Shown here in pieces: positions 7,321 through 16,614 of a DNA stretch of 47,179 nucleotides. The stretch's first letter is position 1. Each line of letters starts with the position of its first letter. The translations under genes were made by a program, and so were the position numbers. The notes beneath the pieces are model-generated. The model ran no database searches. It saw nothing but the letters and a program-made list of their open reading frames with translations, and was not told the origin of the DNA. Source of the stretch: JBOIBN01 sp050739575 (GTDB lineage Bacteria; Pseudomonadota; Gammaproteobacteria; JAKDMP01). Location of the stretch: contig JBOIBN010000010.1 in assembly GCA_050739575.1 (NCBI GenBank), forward strand, positions 1 to 47,179, in the 5' to 3' direction.

Positions 7321-7369
7321 TTAATCGATTATAGCTCCGGTGGCATGGCGGGCAATTGATGCGGATCAA
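7321..7369 (-). promoter_or_regulatory. FNR/ANR-type class II promoter for the CHRD-like gene
   Basis: On the minus strand, TTGAT-ccgc-ATCAA (7369-7356) is a perfect match to the FNR/ANR consensus TTGAT-N4-ATCAA. It is followed after 22 bases by a perfect -10 box TATAAT (7333-7328). With the start of transcription at 7321, the box is centred at -41.5, the canonical position for class II activation. The leader would be about 85 bases. Confidence 0.75.
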
Positions 7370-7507
7370 GACCTCTGCGGCCCACCGTTCGAGCGAAATA
7401 GACAAAAGATCAGCTGCGGTACGAGTGCCTGCCAGCGGGAAAGGCGGGTGATTATCGGATATTATTCGCGCTACCGGGCTCCGTTCGCCGCTCACCAGAG
7501 GATTGCC

Positions 7508-8761
7508 GTGAAGCCGTTTTTTGTTGTTGCCTTTTTCCTGATGTCGGCGCTTGCCGTCGTTTCTACGTCTGCAGTGGGACAGACGCCGCCCACCTGCCAA
7601 ACCGAAAAGAGCATCGTGGATACGGCGGTCACGCCTTATGTCTATGCAGGCGGCCCGGCCTCGGCCGCGCAGGCGGTGGGCATGATCGTCGGCGTGTTCC
7701 TCGACGGCAAGCCATGCTTTTATGGCTACGGGACGACCAAGCTCGGCGAACAGGATGCCCCGACGTTACAGACGATATGGGAGATGGGCTCCAACACGAA
7801 GACGTTTACGGCGACGATGCTGGCGCTGCATCAACTGGTGGATTACCTGAACGTGTACTCACCCGTTGACGTGTCGCAGATTCCGTGCGTCGTCAGTCAG
7901 GGTACGAACCTGTGCCTGGTGTTCACGCCCGGCATGCAGGCGCTCACCTATTTCCAGCTCGCCACTTTTACCGGCGGTTTGTTCGACGATCCGCCCAATT
8001 ATCAGTTTGAAAATGCGGCGTCATATACGCAGGCGGACTTCATCACGGCATTCGACCGCTGGCCTGCGCCGCCGGGCGGACTGCCTGCGCCCGACGTGTA
8101 TTCGAATTCGAGCTACGGCCTGATCGGGCAGGTCCTGATGTCCTTCGACGGTTATACCGACTTCGACGATCCCGATGCCTTTCGAGCGAGTTTCGCCGAG
8201 TGGATCGGCGGCCCGATCCTGCGGCCGCTCGGAATGGGCTGCACGAATCCCAACGTTGCGGCCATGCCCGCGGCCTGCGAAGTGGCGACGCGGATGGCGA
8301 CAGGCTACCACGTCGTGAACGGCCAGTACGTGGAAGAGGAGTCGCCGTGGCCGTGGGTGCCGTGGGGCCCGGCGGGATCGCTGCGTTCCAACGCGCACGA
8401 CATGGTGCGCTATGTCGGTGCGTATCTCGGCAACGGGAAGGTAGAAGGCAGGACCGTGCCGCCGGTTCTTACGCAGGCGATGCTGCTTGCGAGACGCTTG
8501 ACGCACGTGCCGCTCGATCCGGTGCCGGCGGGTAACGCCGAGGTCGGCGCAAGGCGTCAGGCCTATGCATGGATCGTGGTGCCGAAGCGGCCCGGTTACG
8601 ATCTGCGTTTCTGGAAGGACGGCGAGACCGACAACTTTTCGAGCTGTGTTGCGGGCGTGCCCGCGAAGAACGTGGGCGTCGTCGTGATCGTGAACATCGC
8701 CATGCATCCCGGCGGCATTCCCTGCAACCTCACTGCGCAGATTTCCGAACAGACGCCCTGA
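7508..8761 (+). CDS. Serine beta-lactamase-family hydrolase, exported
   Basis: A 417-residue exported protein of the class C beta-lactamase/DD-peptidase-like fold. The GTG at 7508 has gagga about six bases upstream and opens a Sec signal peptide (KPFFVVAFFLMSALAVVSTS AVGQ); the frame is open upstream to 7340, but this start gives the sensible protein. The nucleophile motif SxxK is S95-N-T-K98 within MGSNTKTFTATML. The YxN motif is Y198-S-N200. The third active-site element appears as DGETDNFS near the end. Relatives hydrolyse beta-lactams, esters or D-amino peptides, so drug resistance should not be assumed. Several cysteines in the mature part suggest disulfides. Confidence 0.85.
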   Translation: MKPFFVVAFFLMSALAVVSTSAVGQTPPTCQTEKSIVDTAVTPYVYAGGPASAAQAVGMIVGVFLDGKPCFYGYGTTKLGEQDAPTLQTIWEMGSNTKTFTATMLALHQLVDYLNVYSPVDVSQIPCVVSQGTNLCLVFTPGMQALTYFQLATFTGGLFDDPPNYQFENAASYTQADFITAFDRWPAPPGGLPAPDVYSNSSYGLIGQVLMSFDGYTDFDDPDAFRASFAEWIGGPILRPLGMGCTNPNVAAMPAACEVATRMATGYHVVNGQYVEEESPWPWVPWGPAGSLRSNAHDMVRYVGAYLGNGKVEGRTVPPVLTQAMLLARRLTHVPLDPVPAGNAEVGARRQAYAWIVVPKRPGYDLRFWKDGETDNFSSCVAGVPAKNVGVVVIVNIAMHPGGIPCNLTAQISEQTP

Positions 8762-8769
8762 CGTTATTT

Positions 8770-8790
8770 CGTACCTCGCCGTGAGGTACG
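8770..8790 (+). other. Intergenic inverted repeat between the hydrolase and GGT genes
   Basis: The arms cgtacctc and gaggtacg are perfectly complementary over eight bases with a five-base loop, starting nine bases after the hydrolase stop. No U tract follows, so it could be a weak terminator, an RNA-stabilising hairpin or an operator. Confidence 0.35.
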
Positions 8791-8866
8791 GCTGTTGGAG
8801 GCGACGCCGGTGCTCGCTTGCCGGTGCTACCATACTTGACGTTTCCTATTGCGCGAGGTGGAAGCG

Positions 8867-10705
8867 ATGAACGGTGCCGTTTGTAGTTCAGAGGGTCCTG
8901 GATCTCTCTTCCGATGGGGAGCGGCTGCCGCGACCTTCGCATTTTTTGTGCTGCTGGCAGGATTGGTCGGCCTGTCGAGCGCCTATGCTGCCGGTATCAG
9001 CCGCGGTGACCGTTATGCAGGCCTGCCGTGGGCGACGCGCTCGCCGGTGTTGGCGCAGCACGGCATGGCGGCGACCGAACAGCCGCTGGCGTCGCTGGCC
9101 GCCGTCGAGATACTGCAAAAGGGCGGCAGCGCCGTGGATGCCGCGATCGCCGCCAACGCGGTGCTCGGCCTGATGCAGCCGGTCCTGAACGGCCTCGGCG
9201 GCGACTGCTTCGCCATCGTGTGGGATCCCAAGACGCACAAGCTCTACGGTTACAACGGGTCCGGCCCATCCGCGAAGGGCCGCGATCTGGCGAAGATGCA
9301 GGCGGAGGTCAAGGCCGCTTATGAAAAGGCGGGCATGAAGCCGTCGGATCAGATTCCGTTGTTCGGCTCGTTGCCGGTTACGGTGCCTGGCGTGGTGGAC
9401 GCCTGGTTCGCGCTGCACCAGAAATTCGGCAAACTGCCAATGAGCGAAGACCTCGCGCCGGCAATCTATTACGCGCAAAATGGTTTTCCGGTGACGGAAA
9501 TTGTCGCCAAATATTGGAAGGGCAACTTCGCCGCGTTCGAGAAGAACCGGGGGTTGATCGAGGAATTCGCCAACGCGAAGAAACTTTACCTGATAGACGG
9601 CCACACTCCGTACCAGGGCGAGGTATTCCGCAATCCCGATCTCGCGCACACGCTGACCATGATCGCGCAGGGCGGCCGCGATGCGTTCTACAAGGGCAAT
9701 ATCGCGCATACGATGGCCGACTATTTCCAGCGCATCGGCGGCGATCTGCGCTACTCGGACTTTGCCGATTATCACGGCGAGTGGGTGACGCCGCAATCGG
9801 TGAACTACCGCGGCTACGACGTGTATGAACTACCGCCGAACGGGCAGGGTTTCGCCACGCTGGAGATGTTGAATCTGCTGAAGGGCTTCGACCTGAAGAA
9901 GATGGGTGTGGGAAGCGCCGACACACTGACCGTTGAGATCGAGGCCAAGCGGCTGGCCTACGCGGATCTCGCGAAGTATTATGCGGATCCGCGTTTCTAC
10001 AACGTGCCGATGAAAGGCCTGCTTTCGGAGAAATACGCCGACCAGCGCCGCAAGCTGATCAACCTGAATCATGCCAACCCGAACATAGGCCCCGGCGATC
10101 CGCGCCTGTTCCAAGGCGACACCACCGATTTCGAAACCGCCGACGACAACGGCATGATGGTCTCGATGATTCAGTCCAATTACGCCGGCATGGGCTCGGG
10201 CCTGGTGCCCGATGGGCTGGGCTTCATGTTCCAGGATCGTGGTGCGTTGTATTCGCTGCACGCCGGCGATGCGAACGTATATGCGCCGGGTAAGCGACCC
10301 TTTCACACGTTGATTCCCGCCTTCGTGATGAAGAACGGCCAGCCGTGGATGGCATTCGGCGTAATGGGCGGCGACATGCAGCCGCAGGGTCAGGTGCAGG
10401 TGCTGGTCAACATGATCGACTTCGGCATGAACGTGCAGGAAGCCGGTGATGCCGCACGCTGGCATCATTTTGGCAATGCCACCCCGACCGGCCTGCCGTC
10501 GCAGGGCATCGGCACCGTGGAGATGGAATCGGGCTTCGATCCCGGCATCGCGGCCGAACTCCAAAAGCGCGGCTACAAGGTTGATCTCGTCAGACCCGGT
10601 ACCGGTGCGTTCGGCGGCTACGAGGCAATCCAGTGGGATCCCGTACAGCACGTGTACTGGGGCGCCAGCGAGATGCGCAAGGACGGCGAAGTAATCGGTT
10701 ACTGA
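8867..10705 (+). CDS. ggt: Gamma-glutamyltransferase family protein
   Basis: A 612-residue Ntn-hydrolase precursor that cleaves gamma-glutamyl bonds, for example of glutathione, in the periplasm. An N-terminal hydrophobic stretch (residues about 20-45) looks like a signal peptide or anchor. The family core includes AAVEILQKGGSAVDAAIAAN and NGLGGDCFAIVWDP. The autoprocessing site is T419 in GDTTDFETADDNG, where the second T and the following acidic/aromatic residues match the usual TTxF/Y pattern. The later GMGSGLVPDGLGFMFQDRG is typical of family members lacking the long lid loop. ATG 8867 follows gaggtgg; an in-frame TTG at 8849 is less likely. It could serve glutathione salvage. Confidence 0.9.
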   Translation: MNGAVCSSEGPGSLFRWGAAAATFAFFVLLAGLVGLSSAYAAGISRGDRYAGLPWATRSPVLAQHGMAATEQPLASLAAVEILQKGGSAVDAAIAANAVLGLMQPVLNGLGGDCFAIVWDPKTHKLYGYNGSGPSAKGRDLAKMQAEVKAAYEKAGMKPSDQIPLFGSLPVTVPGVVDAWFALHQKFGKLPMSEDLAPAIYYAQNGFPVTEIVAKYWKGNFAAFEKNRGLIEEFANAKKLYLIDGHTPYQGEVFRNPDLAHTLTMIAQGGRDAFYKGNIAHTMADYFQRIGGDLRYSDFADYHGEWVTPQSVNYRGYDVYELPPNGQGFATLEMLNLLKGFDLKKMGVGSADTLTVEIEAKRLAYADLAKYYADPRFYNVPMKGLLSEKYADQRRKLINLNHANPNIGPGDPRLFQGDTTDFETADDNGMMVSMIQSNYAGMGSGLVPDGLGFMFQDRGALYSLHAGDANVYAPGKRPFHTLIPAFVMKNGQPWMAFGVMGGDMQPQGQVQVLVNMIDFGMNVQEAGDAARWHHFGNATPTGLPSQGIGTVEMESGFDPGIAAELQKRGYKVDLVRPGTGAFGGYEAIQWDPVQHVYWGASEMRKDGEVIGY

Positions 10706-10721
10706 CCTGTAACAGGCGTGT

Positions 10722-11384
10722 TCAACCGGTGAGCCGCTGGAGCCGATACACCGCAGTATGGAGCGCCGTCACGCCTTGTTCCGCAAACGAGGGTTGCGAT
10801 GCGAGGATGTCGCGACGTTCGAGCCGGTTGATATCCCATTCTGCACTGAAGAGACGATGGATTTCCGCCTCGCCGGCGGAAAATGGCGGACCCTCCCTTT
10901 CGCCCGGCGGGTATTCGAGGGTGATCATCAGCCCGCGACAGCCGCGAGGCAATTTGCCATATACCTCGTATGCGTAGCGCTCACGCATTGTCGCGGGGAG
11001 AGCGATCAGCGCGGCCCGATCGTAGACTGCCGCACATGACGCGAGCGTTTCGGCCGGAACGCCGAACACGTCGCCATTGATGATCTCGATGCCGTCCGCG
11101 GTAAAGTGTGTGCCGTCCAACGCCTCGTATGCGTGCGGAGACAGACGATGTTCGGCAAAGAATTGTTCGATAGCCAGCGGCGATAGCTCTACGCCGAGCA
11201 CTCGCAAACCTTGTTGCGCGAGCCAGGGCATGTCGAGTGACTTTCCGCACAAGGGAACCAGCACCCGCGCGTCCTCGGGCACTTCAAGCGTTTGCCAGTG
11301 TTTCACCAGCAGCGGCATCACGTCCTCATGATGCCAGCCAATGCGACCCTCGCGCCAGCGTTGCAACCAGAATTCCGTTTCCAC
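10722..11384 (-). CDS. tpm: Thiopurine S-methyltransferase-like (Tpm)
   Basis: A 220-residue SAM-dependent methyltransferase of the bacterial TPMT family. It starts with the family motif EFWLQRWREGRIGWHHEDV and shows the SAM-binding segment VLVPLCGKSLDMPWLAQQG. This is followed by VLGVELSPLAIEQFF and the acidic DRAALIALP. In gammaproteobacteria such enzymes methylate selenium and tellurium compounds as well as thiopurines; which applies here is unknown. It converges with ggt (16-bp gap) and precedes no partner on its strand. A 29-bp gap separates it from the GDH gene upstream, so both may be on one transcript. Confidence 0.92.
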   Translation of the reverse strand: METEFWLQRWREGRIGWHHEDVMPLLVKHWQTLEVPEDARVLVPLCGKSLDMPWLAQQGLRVLGVELSPLAIEQFFAEHRLSPHAYEALDGTHFTADGIEIINGDVFGVPAETLASCAAVYDRAALIALPATMRERYAYEVYGKLPRGCRGLMITLEYPPGEREGPPFSAGEAEIHRLFSAEWDINRLERRDILASQPSFAEQGVTALHTAVYRLQRLTG

Positions 11385-11413
11385 GACCTGCCCGCGTCGC
11401 GCAGGATGTCCCC

Positions 11414-14400
11414 TCAGGCGGGATTGGTCGCGAGGCGGCCGCCGCGGGCGAGCGAATGCGTTTCCTGGAGTGCGACCGACATGGAGGCGAACTCGATCTG
11501 GTTGGTTGCACGAATCTCGCTAATTATCGAGCGGAATCGCTCGACGCTCGCGGCCTCGCGCTCGAGCCAGGCATCGATCTGTTTTTCGGCGGAACCGGTG
11601 TGGGGTTTTGCTTTAAGAGCTTCGATCGTGAGCAGCCGCTGTCGGGCGTAGAGTCCTTCGCGCAACGTGGCGCAGGCGAGCGATTTCCAATGATCGTCCG
11701 CCGGTAAATTGTCCACCTGTGTGCGCAGCCAGTCAAGTCCCAAGGCGGCTCCCAGCCGAAAATAGGCGCGACCCGCTTCGGCCACGCCGAAGCCGCTTGC
11801 CTTGCCGGCCTCGGCGATATCGAACGTTGCATAAAGGGCCGGCAGCGCTGCCACCCGGCGGGCAAGCTCTTCGGTGAGGCCCAGACCGGCGTATTCCGTC
11901 CGTGTTTTTTCGTAGCGTTCCGCCAACTCCTCGGGCAGAATGGCGGGTAGTTGTTCATTCAGTTCGCGCGTCACCTTGCCGAACGATTCGACCGTTTCGC
12001 CGATCTCCGCAGCACCGTAACCGTGCTTGATTATCCAGCGTGTGGCATGGCTTACCAAGAGACCGGTGGCCACGATGATGGAACTCTGAACCTGTCCGGG
12101 CAGATCGGGTCCGGGCGCTTCGAGTCCGCGCCACAGTGCGAGCATTTCCAGGGACTCGCGCGCGACCGTATAGGCGCGAGCGATTTCGTTCATGCTGGCG
12201 CCGGTGTCTTCCTTGACCCGGAGCGGAAAGTTTGGCCCCATCCGGTTGACCATGCTGTTGGTGATGGCGGTTGCGATGATGTCGGCCTGCAGGCGGTGCT
12301 TGGGCATGAGCTTTGCGTAGCGTTCGCGCAGTTGCGAAGGGAAATAATCGATTAATTCGCGGCGCAGGTACGAATCTTCGGCGAGCGGGCCTTCGTCGAG
12401 CGCGTTGTAAACGGCTATCTTGCCGTAGGCGAGGAGCACGGCCAGTTCCGGGCGCGTCAGCCCCGTTCCGCTTGCCTGTCGTTCGGTCATTTCATCGTCT
12501 CCCGGCAGATATTCGATCTGCCGGTTGAGCGTGCCTTGCCGTTCGAGCATCCGAATCAGATGCGCATGTTCGTTGAGCCGCGTTTTCGACTGGGTTTCGG
12601 CTACCGAAAGCGCGAGGCTTTGCAGGTAATTATCACGCAGAACGAGCTGCTCGACTTCCTCGGTCATGCTCACCAGGAGTTCGCGGCGCTCTTCCTCGGG
12701 AAGGCTGCGATGCTGTCGCACGACATTCAACAATATCTTTATGTTGACTTCGTGATCGGAGCAGTCCACGCCGGCGGAATTGTCTATGAAGTCGGTTGTG
12801 ATTCGTCCGCCGTTGCGGGCGAATTCGATGCGTCCAAGTTGGGTGAAACCGAGATTGCCGCCTTCCCCGACGACCTTGCAGCGCAGATCGCGTCCGTTTA
12901 CGCGCACCGCGTCGTTGCTGCGGTCGCCGACGTCGGCTTGGCTTTCCCTGCTCGCCTTGACATAGGTGCCGATGCCGCCGTTCCAGAACAGATCTACCGG
13001 AGCCTTGAGTATGGCCTGGACAAGCTGTTGCGGAGTCAGACTCGCGCTCTCGACCGCGAGCGCCTGTTGCGCCTCCTTGCTCAAACGAATTGTTTTTGCC
13101 GAACGTTCGTAGATGCCGCCGCCCTGGGATATTTTCTTGACGTCGTAGTCGTTCCAGCCCGAGCGCGGCAGATCGAACAGGCGCACGCGTTCCTTGTAGC
13201 TGGCTTGCGGGTCGGGATTAGGGTCGATAAAAATATGCTGGTGGTTAAAGGCGGCGCGCAGACACAACTTGCGCGAGCGCAGCATGCCGTTGCCGAACAC
13301 GTCGCCGGACATGTCGCCGATGCCGACGGCGGTAATTTGCTGGGTTTCCGGGTTTACTCCCATCTCGCGAAAGAGCCGTTTGACCGATTCCCAAGTGCCC
13401 TTCGCCGTGATCCCGAGTTTTTTGTGGTCGTAGCCGACGGAACCGCCTGAGGCGAATGCGTCGCCGAGCCAGAAGTCGTAATCCGCTGCGATCTCGTTGG
13501 CAAGATCGGAGAAGGTTGCGGTGCCCTTGTCGGCGGCGACGACGAGATAGGGATCGTCTTCGTCGTAGCGCACGACCCGCGCCGGCGGGATCACCCGGTT
13601 ACCGTTCAGATTGTCGGTGAGATCCAGCAGTCCGCGAATGAAATCCCGGTAGCAGCGTTTCACCTCCGTGAGCACCGTGTCGCGATCGCCGCGCGTGGGC
13701 AACTGCTTGACGAAGAAGCCGCCCTTGCAGCCGACCGGAACGATGACCGTATTCTTGACCATCTGCGCCTTCATCAGGCCGAGCACTTCGGTGCGGAAGT
13801 CGGCGCGTCTGTCCGACCAGCGGATGCCGCCGCGGGCCACCTTGCCGCCGCGCAAATGGATGCCTTCGACGTGGGGCGCGTACACGAAGATCTCGAACAG
13901 CGGCCGCGGCAGCGGGAGTTCCGGCACGTCCGCTGAATTGAGTTTGAAGGAAAGAAAGTGACGGGGGTATCCGTGCGCATCGCGGTAAAAATGATTGGTG
14001 CGCAGCGTCGAGCGCATCGTTGCCGCCATGCCGCGGAGGATACGATCCTCGTCCTGACTGCTGAGATCGTCCAGCGTCTTGTCGAGCGTCTCGCCGGTTC
14101 GCTGCGATCCTTCCTCGCGTTCCTTGCCGTCGAGCTCGGGATCGAAACGGGCTTCGAAATAGGCGACCAGTGCCCGCGCCACTTCGGGACGTGCGGCGAT
14201 TGCTCCTTCGAGATAGCCTTCGCCGAAGGGCATGCCGGTTTGCAGCAGGTATTTCGCATAGGCACGAATGAGACGCACCTGGCGCCAGTCGAGTCCCGCG
14301 CTCAGGATCAGGCCGTTGAGGCTGTCGTTTTCGGCCTGTCCGTTCCACAGTGTGAGGAACGCTTCGCGAAAACGCGGACCGATTTCGGCGGGATCGGGCG

Positions 14401-16270
14401 TGGTACCAGAGCGTACCAGCGTGTAGAAGTCGTGTGTCCAGTAGATCGAGGCGTCGCCGAGCTCGATCTCGTAGGGCCGCTCGGAGATGATCTTGAGTCC
14501 CATGTTTTCGAGCAGCGGCAGGATGTCGGAGGCGATAAGCGGCTGTTCGAGACAGAAAACTTTCATGCGCAGCACGCCCTGGGCATCGTCGCGGCCGCAA
14601 TAAAGCTTGAGTTCCAGCGGTCGGGATTCGCCCAGACGTTGCAGCAGACGGATGTCGTGCAGAGCGTCTTCCGGCGCCGTGTCTTCCTGATAGGCGAGCG
14701 GGAAATGCCCGCCCCAGCGCTCGAACAGAGCCACGCCGCGTTCTTCGTCGTAACGCCTCAGCAATGCCGCGCGCAGGCGATCATCCCAGGTCCGGGTCGC
14801 CTCCGATAGCGCACGCTCCAGGCTCTTGTGGCTGATGCGCGCACGTTGCCACGCCTTTGTATGCACAATAAAATGAACGCGGGCAAGCTGCGATTCGCCC
14901 ATCTGCACGAACGATTCGATCTCGCGTCCGTTGAGCGTCTCGGCGAGAATTGCCTGCATCCGCTCGCGCACGTCCGAATTGTAGCGTTCGCGTGGGGAGT
15001 AGATCAGGCACGAATAAAATCGCCCGAAGGCGTCGCGACGGATGAACAGCCGCACCTGCAGACGTTCCTGGATGTCGAGGATGCCGGTTGCAAGCTCGAA
15101 CAATTCGTCTTCGCTGGCCTGGAACAGTTCGTCGCGCGGCAGAGTTTCCAGCGCGTGTACCAGCCCCTTGCCGGCGTGGCTGTTTGGTGCGAGCTGCGAG
15201 TGTGCGAGAACCCGTCGGAGTTTGTGCCGGACGATGGGGATTTCGCGCGGACTGTGGCTGTAAACCGACGAGGTGAAAAGCCCCAGAAAACGCGCCTCGC
15301 CGAACACCTCGCCATGTTCGTCGAAAAGCTTGAAGCCGATATAGTCCAGATAGGAGGGGCGATGCACGGTGGAGCGCGAATTCGCCTTCGAGATGATCAC
15401 AAGTTCCTTGGTCAGTGCGCGTTTGCGGGCTTCGCGCAGCAGTACGAGTGGTTGGCTGCTCTGCGCACCGTCCTCGCGCAAGATGCCGAGTCCGCTGCCC
15501 GGAACCGCGTGCAGCACCTCCTTTTGGCCCTCGCGTTCGAGTCGGTATTCGCGATAGCCGAGAAAGGTGAAGTGGGTGTCCACCAGCCAGTGCAGGAAGT
15601 GTCGCCCTTCTTCGAGTTCCTCGGGTTCGAGCGGCGATTTTTCGGGATCCATTTCGTAGGCGAGCGCTTCGGCCGCATTGCGCAACGCAGTCCAGTCGGT
15701 AACGGCGGCCGAGGTATCGGCGAGCGCATGTTCGAGATCTTGAGCCATCCGTTCGAGCCGCTCGCCGCCCGAACTGTGATCCACCTCCAGATGTATGAAC
15801 GATTCGTCTTGTCCGCCGTCGAGGCTGCCGCGTGGTCCGATCGCCTCTATCTTGCCGCTGTCGTCGCGACGCACAGAGAGCACGGGGTGGATGGTCTGGT
15901 GCACGGCGAGCCGGTGTTTCTCCGCCACCATGGTCACCGAATCGACCAGAAACGGCATGTCGGGTGCGACAGTTTCGAAGAGAGTATGGGCCGAACTCCA
16001 ACCCTCTTCCTTCTGGCGCGGGTTGAAGACGCGAACGGCGAAGTCCCGCCCGCGACGGGGTTCCCCGATCTGCAAATGGGAAAGGGCGGCGCCCGCGAGA
16101 TTGGCGGGCGCGTATTCGCGCAGATCCTCGGTGTTTACTCCGGCGTAATAGGCTTGCAGAAACCCCTTGAGAAGGGCGGAATCGTGGCCGCTTTTGCGGG
16201 CCCGCGCAGCGGCCAGAATCTTGATGAAAATGTCATTTCGTTGCTGGACATCTGTTTTTTTGGCCGCCAT
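11414..16270 (-). CDS. gdhB: NAD-specific glutamate dehydrogenase, large (180-kDa) class
   Basis: A 1618-residue enzyme that oxidatively deaminates glutamate to 2-oxoglutarate with NAD, normally for amino-acid catabolism. The length matches the large bacterial class. The N-terminal ~650 residues are regulatory, ACT-like sequence. The catalytic part is recognised by GGIRWSDRRADFRTEVLGLM, then KGGFFVKQLP with its substrate-side lysine, then ADKGTATFSDLANEIA and AVGIGDMSGDVFGNGML, the nucleotide-binding region. The C-terminal third is helical. The chosen start gives MAAKKTDVQQRNDIFIK; no strong Shine-Dalgarno is visible. It may be cotranscribed with tpm, 29 bases downstream. No fault is visible in the frame. 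Confidence 0.95.
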   Translation of the reverse strand: MAAKKTDVQQRNDIFIKILAAARARKSGHDSALLKGFLQAYYAGVNTEDLREYAPANLAGAALSHLQIGEPRRGRDFAVRVFNPRQKEEGWSSAHTLFETVAPDMPFLVDSVTMVAEKHRLAVHQTIHPVLSVRRDDSGKIEAIGPRGSLDGGQDESFIHLEVDHSSGGERLERMAQDLEHALADTSAAVTDWTALRNAAEALAYEMDPEKSPLEPEELEEGRHFLHWLVDTHFTFLGYREYRLEREGQKEVLHAVPGSGLGILREDGAQSSQPLVLLREARKRALTKELVIISKANSRSTVHRPSYLDYIGFKLFDEHGEVFGEARFLGLFTSSVYSHSPREIPIVRHKLRRVLAHSQLAPNSHAGKGLVHALETLPRDELFQASEDELFELATGILDIQERLQVRLFIRRDAFGRFYSCLIYSPRERYNSDVRERMQAILAETLNGREIESFVQMGESQLARVHFIVHTKAWQRARISHKSLERALSEATRTWDDRLRAALLRRYDEERGVALFERWGGHFPLAYQEDTAPEDALHDIRLLQRLGESRPLELKLYCGRDDAQGVLRMKVFCLEQPLIASDILPLLENMGLKIISERPYEIELGDASIYWTHDFYTLVRSGTTPDPAEIGPRFREAFLTLWNGQAENDSLNGLILSAGLDWRQVRLIRAYAKYLLQTGMPFGEGYLEGAIAARPEVARALVAYFEARFDPELDGKEREEGSQRTGETLDKTLDDLSSQDEDRILRGMAATMRSTLRTNHFYRDAHGYPRHFLSFKLNSADVPELPLPRPLFEIFVYAPHVEGIHLRGGKVARGGIRWSDRRADFRTEVLGLMKAQMVKNTVIVPVGCKGGFFVKQLPTRGDRDTVLTEVKRCYRDFIRGLLDLTDNLNGNRVIPPARVVRYDEDDPYLVVAADKGTATFSDLANEIAADYDFWLGDAFASGGSVGYDHKKLGITAKGTWESVKRLFREMGVNPETQQITAVGIGDMSGDVFGNGMLRSRKLCLRAAFNHQHIFIDPNPDPQASYKERVRLFDLPRSGWNDYDVKKISQGGGIYERSAKTIRLSKEAQQALAVESASLTPQQLVQAILKAPVDLFWNGGIGTYVKASRESQADVGDRSNDAVRVNGRDLRCKVVGEGGNLGFTQLGRIEFARNGGRITTDFIDNSAGVDCSDHEVNIKILLNVVRQHRSLPEEERRELLVSMTEEVEQLVLRDNYLQSLALSVAETQSKTRLNEHAHLIRMLERQGTLNRQIEYLPGDDEMTERQASGTGLTRPELAVLLAYGKIAVYNALDEGPLAEDSYLRRELIDYFPSQLRERYAKLMPKHRLQADIIATAITNSMVNRMGPNFPLRVKEDTGASMNEIARAYTVARESLEMLALWRGLEAPGPDLPGQVQSSIIVATGLLVSHATRWIIKHGYGAAEIGETVESFGKVTRELNEQLPAILPEELAERYEKTRTEYAGLGLTEELARRVAALPALYATFDIAEAGKASGFGVAEAGRAYFRLGAALGLDWLRTQVDNLPADDHWKSLACATLREGLYARQRLLTIEALKAKPHTGSAEKQIDAWLEREAASVERFRSIISEIRATNQIEFASMSVALQETHSLARGGRLATNPA

Positions 16271-16324
16271 CTGGAAGAATGCCTGTCGAAGAAGCGAGTC
16301 GAATTATTGTAACGCCGCGTTTAG

Positions 16325-16596
16325 AACCTATCTCATAATCCCCCGCGGCCGCGGCCGCGACCGCGGCGCTTTGGGTTCAGGGCGCGGCGCGCCGAGCGTG
16401 ATGTATTTGCCGTACCTGAGCGAGGCGCAATAAAGCCCTGGGCCCAAATCGCCCGGTCCCCGAAGGGTTACGGCCGAAATGCGCGGCTGCGTCGTTGCGC
16501 CGCTTGGCCGTACAGCAAGTACTGTCCTGAGCGGCGTGCCTCGCATCCGTGTATTTCAGCCGGTAACGCGGTTCGCGCGGGATTATGAGACAGGTT
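16325..16596. mobile_element. MITE-like element with 18-bp terminal inverted repeats
   Basis: The left end aacctatctcataatccc (16325-16342) and the right end (16579-16596), read in reverse complement as aacctgtctcataatccc, match in 17 of 18 bases. The 272-bp element has no plausible gene. Its interior is palindrome-rich (an alternating ccgcgg tract at 16341-16365) and has no transposase frame. The flanking 4-mers ttag (16321-16324) and ttgg (16597-16600) may be a decayed target duplication; TTAG would fit the YTAR targets of IS5-type elements. It fills nearly the whole 344-bp gap between the GDH and E2 genes. Confidence 0.72.
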
Positions 16597-16614
16597 TTGG
16601 TTCCAGACTCGTTC

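Noticed and set aside
14828..16312. 494-residue plus-strand frame opposite the NAD-GDH gene
   Set aside because: The translation is shadow sequence of the GDH gene, and no start signals or family motifs are present.
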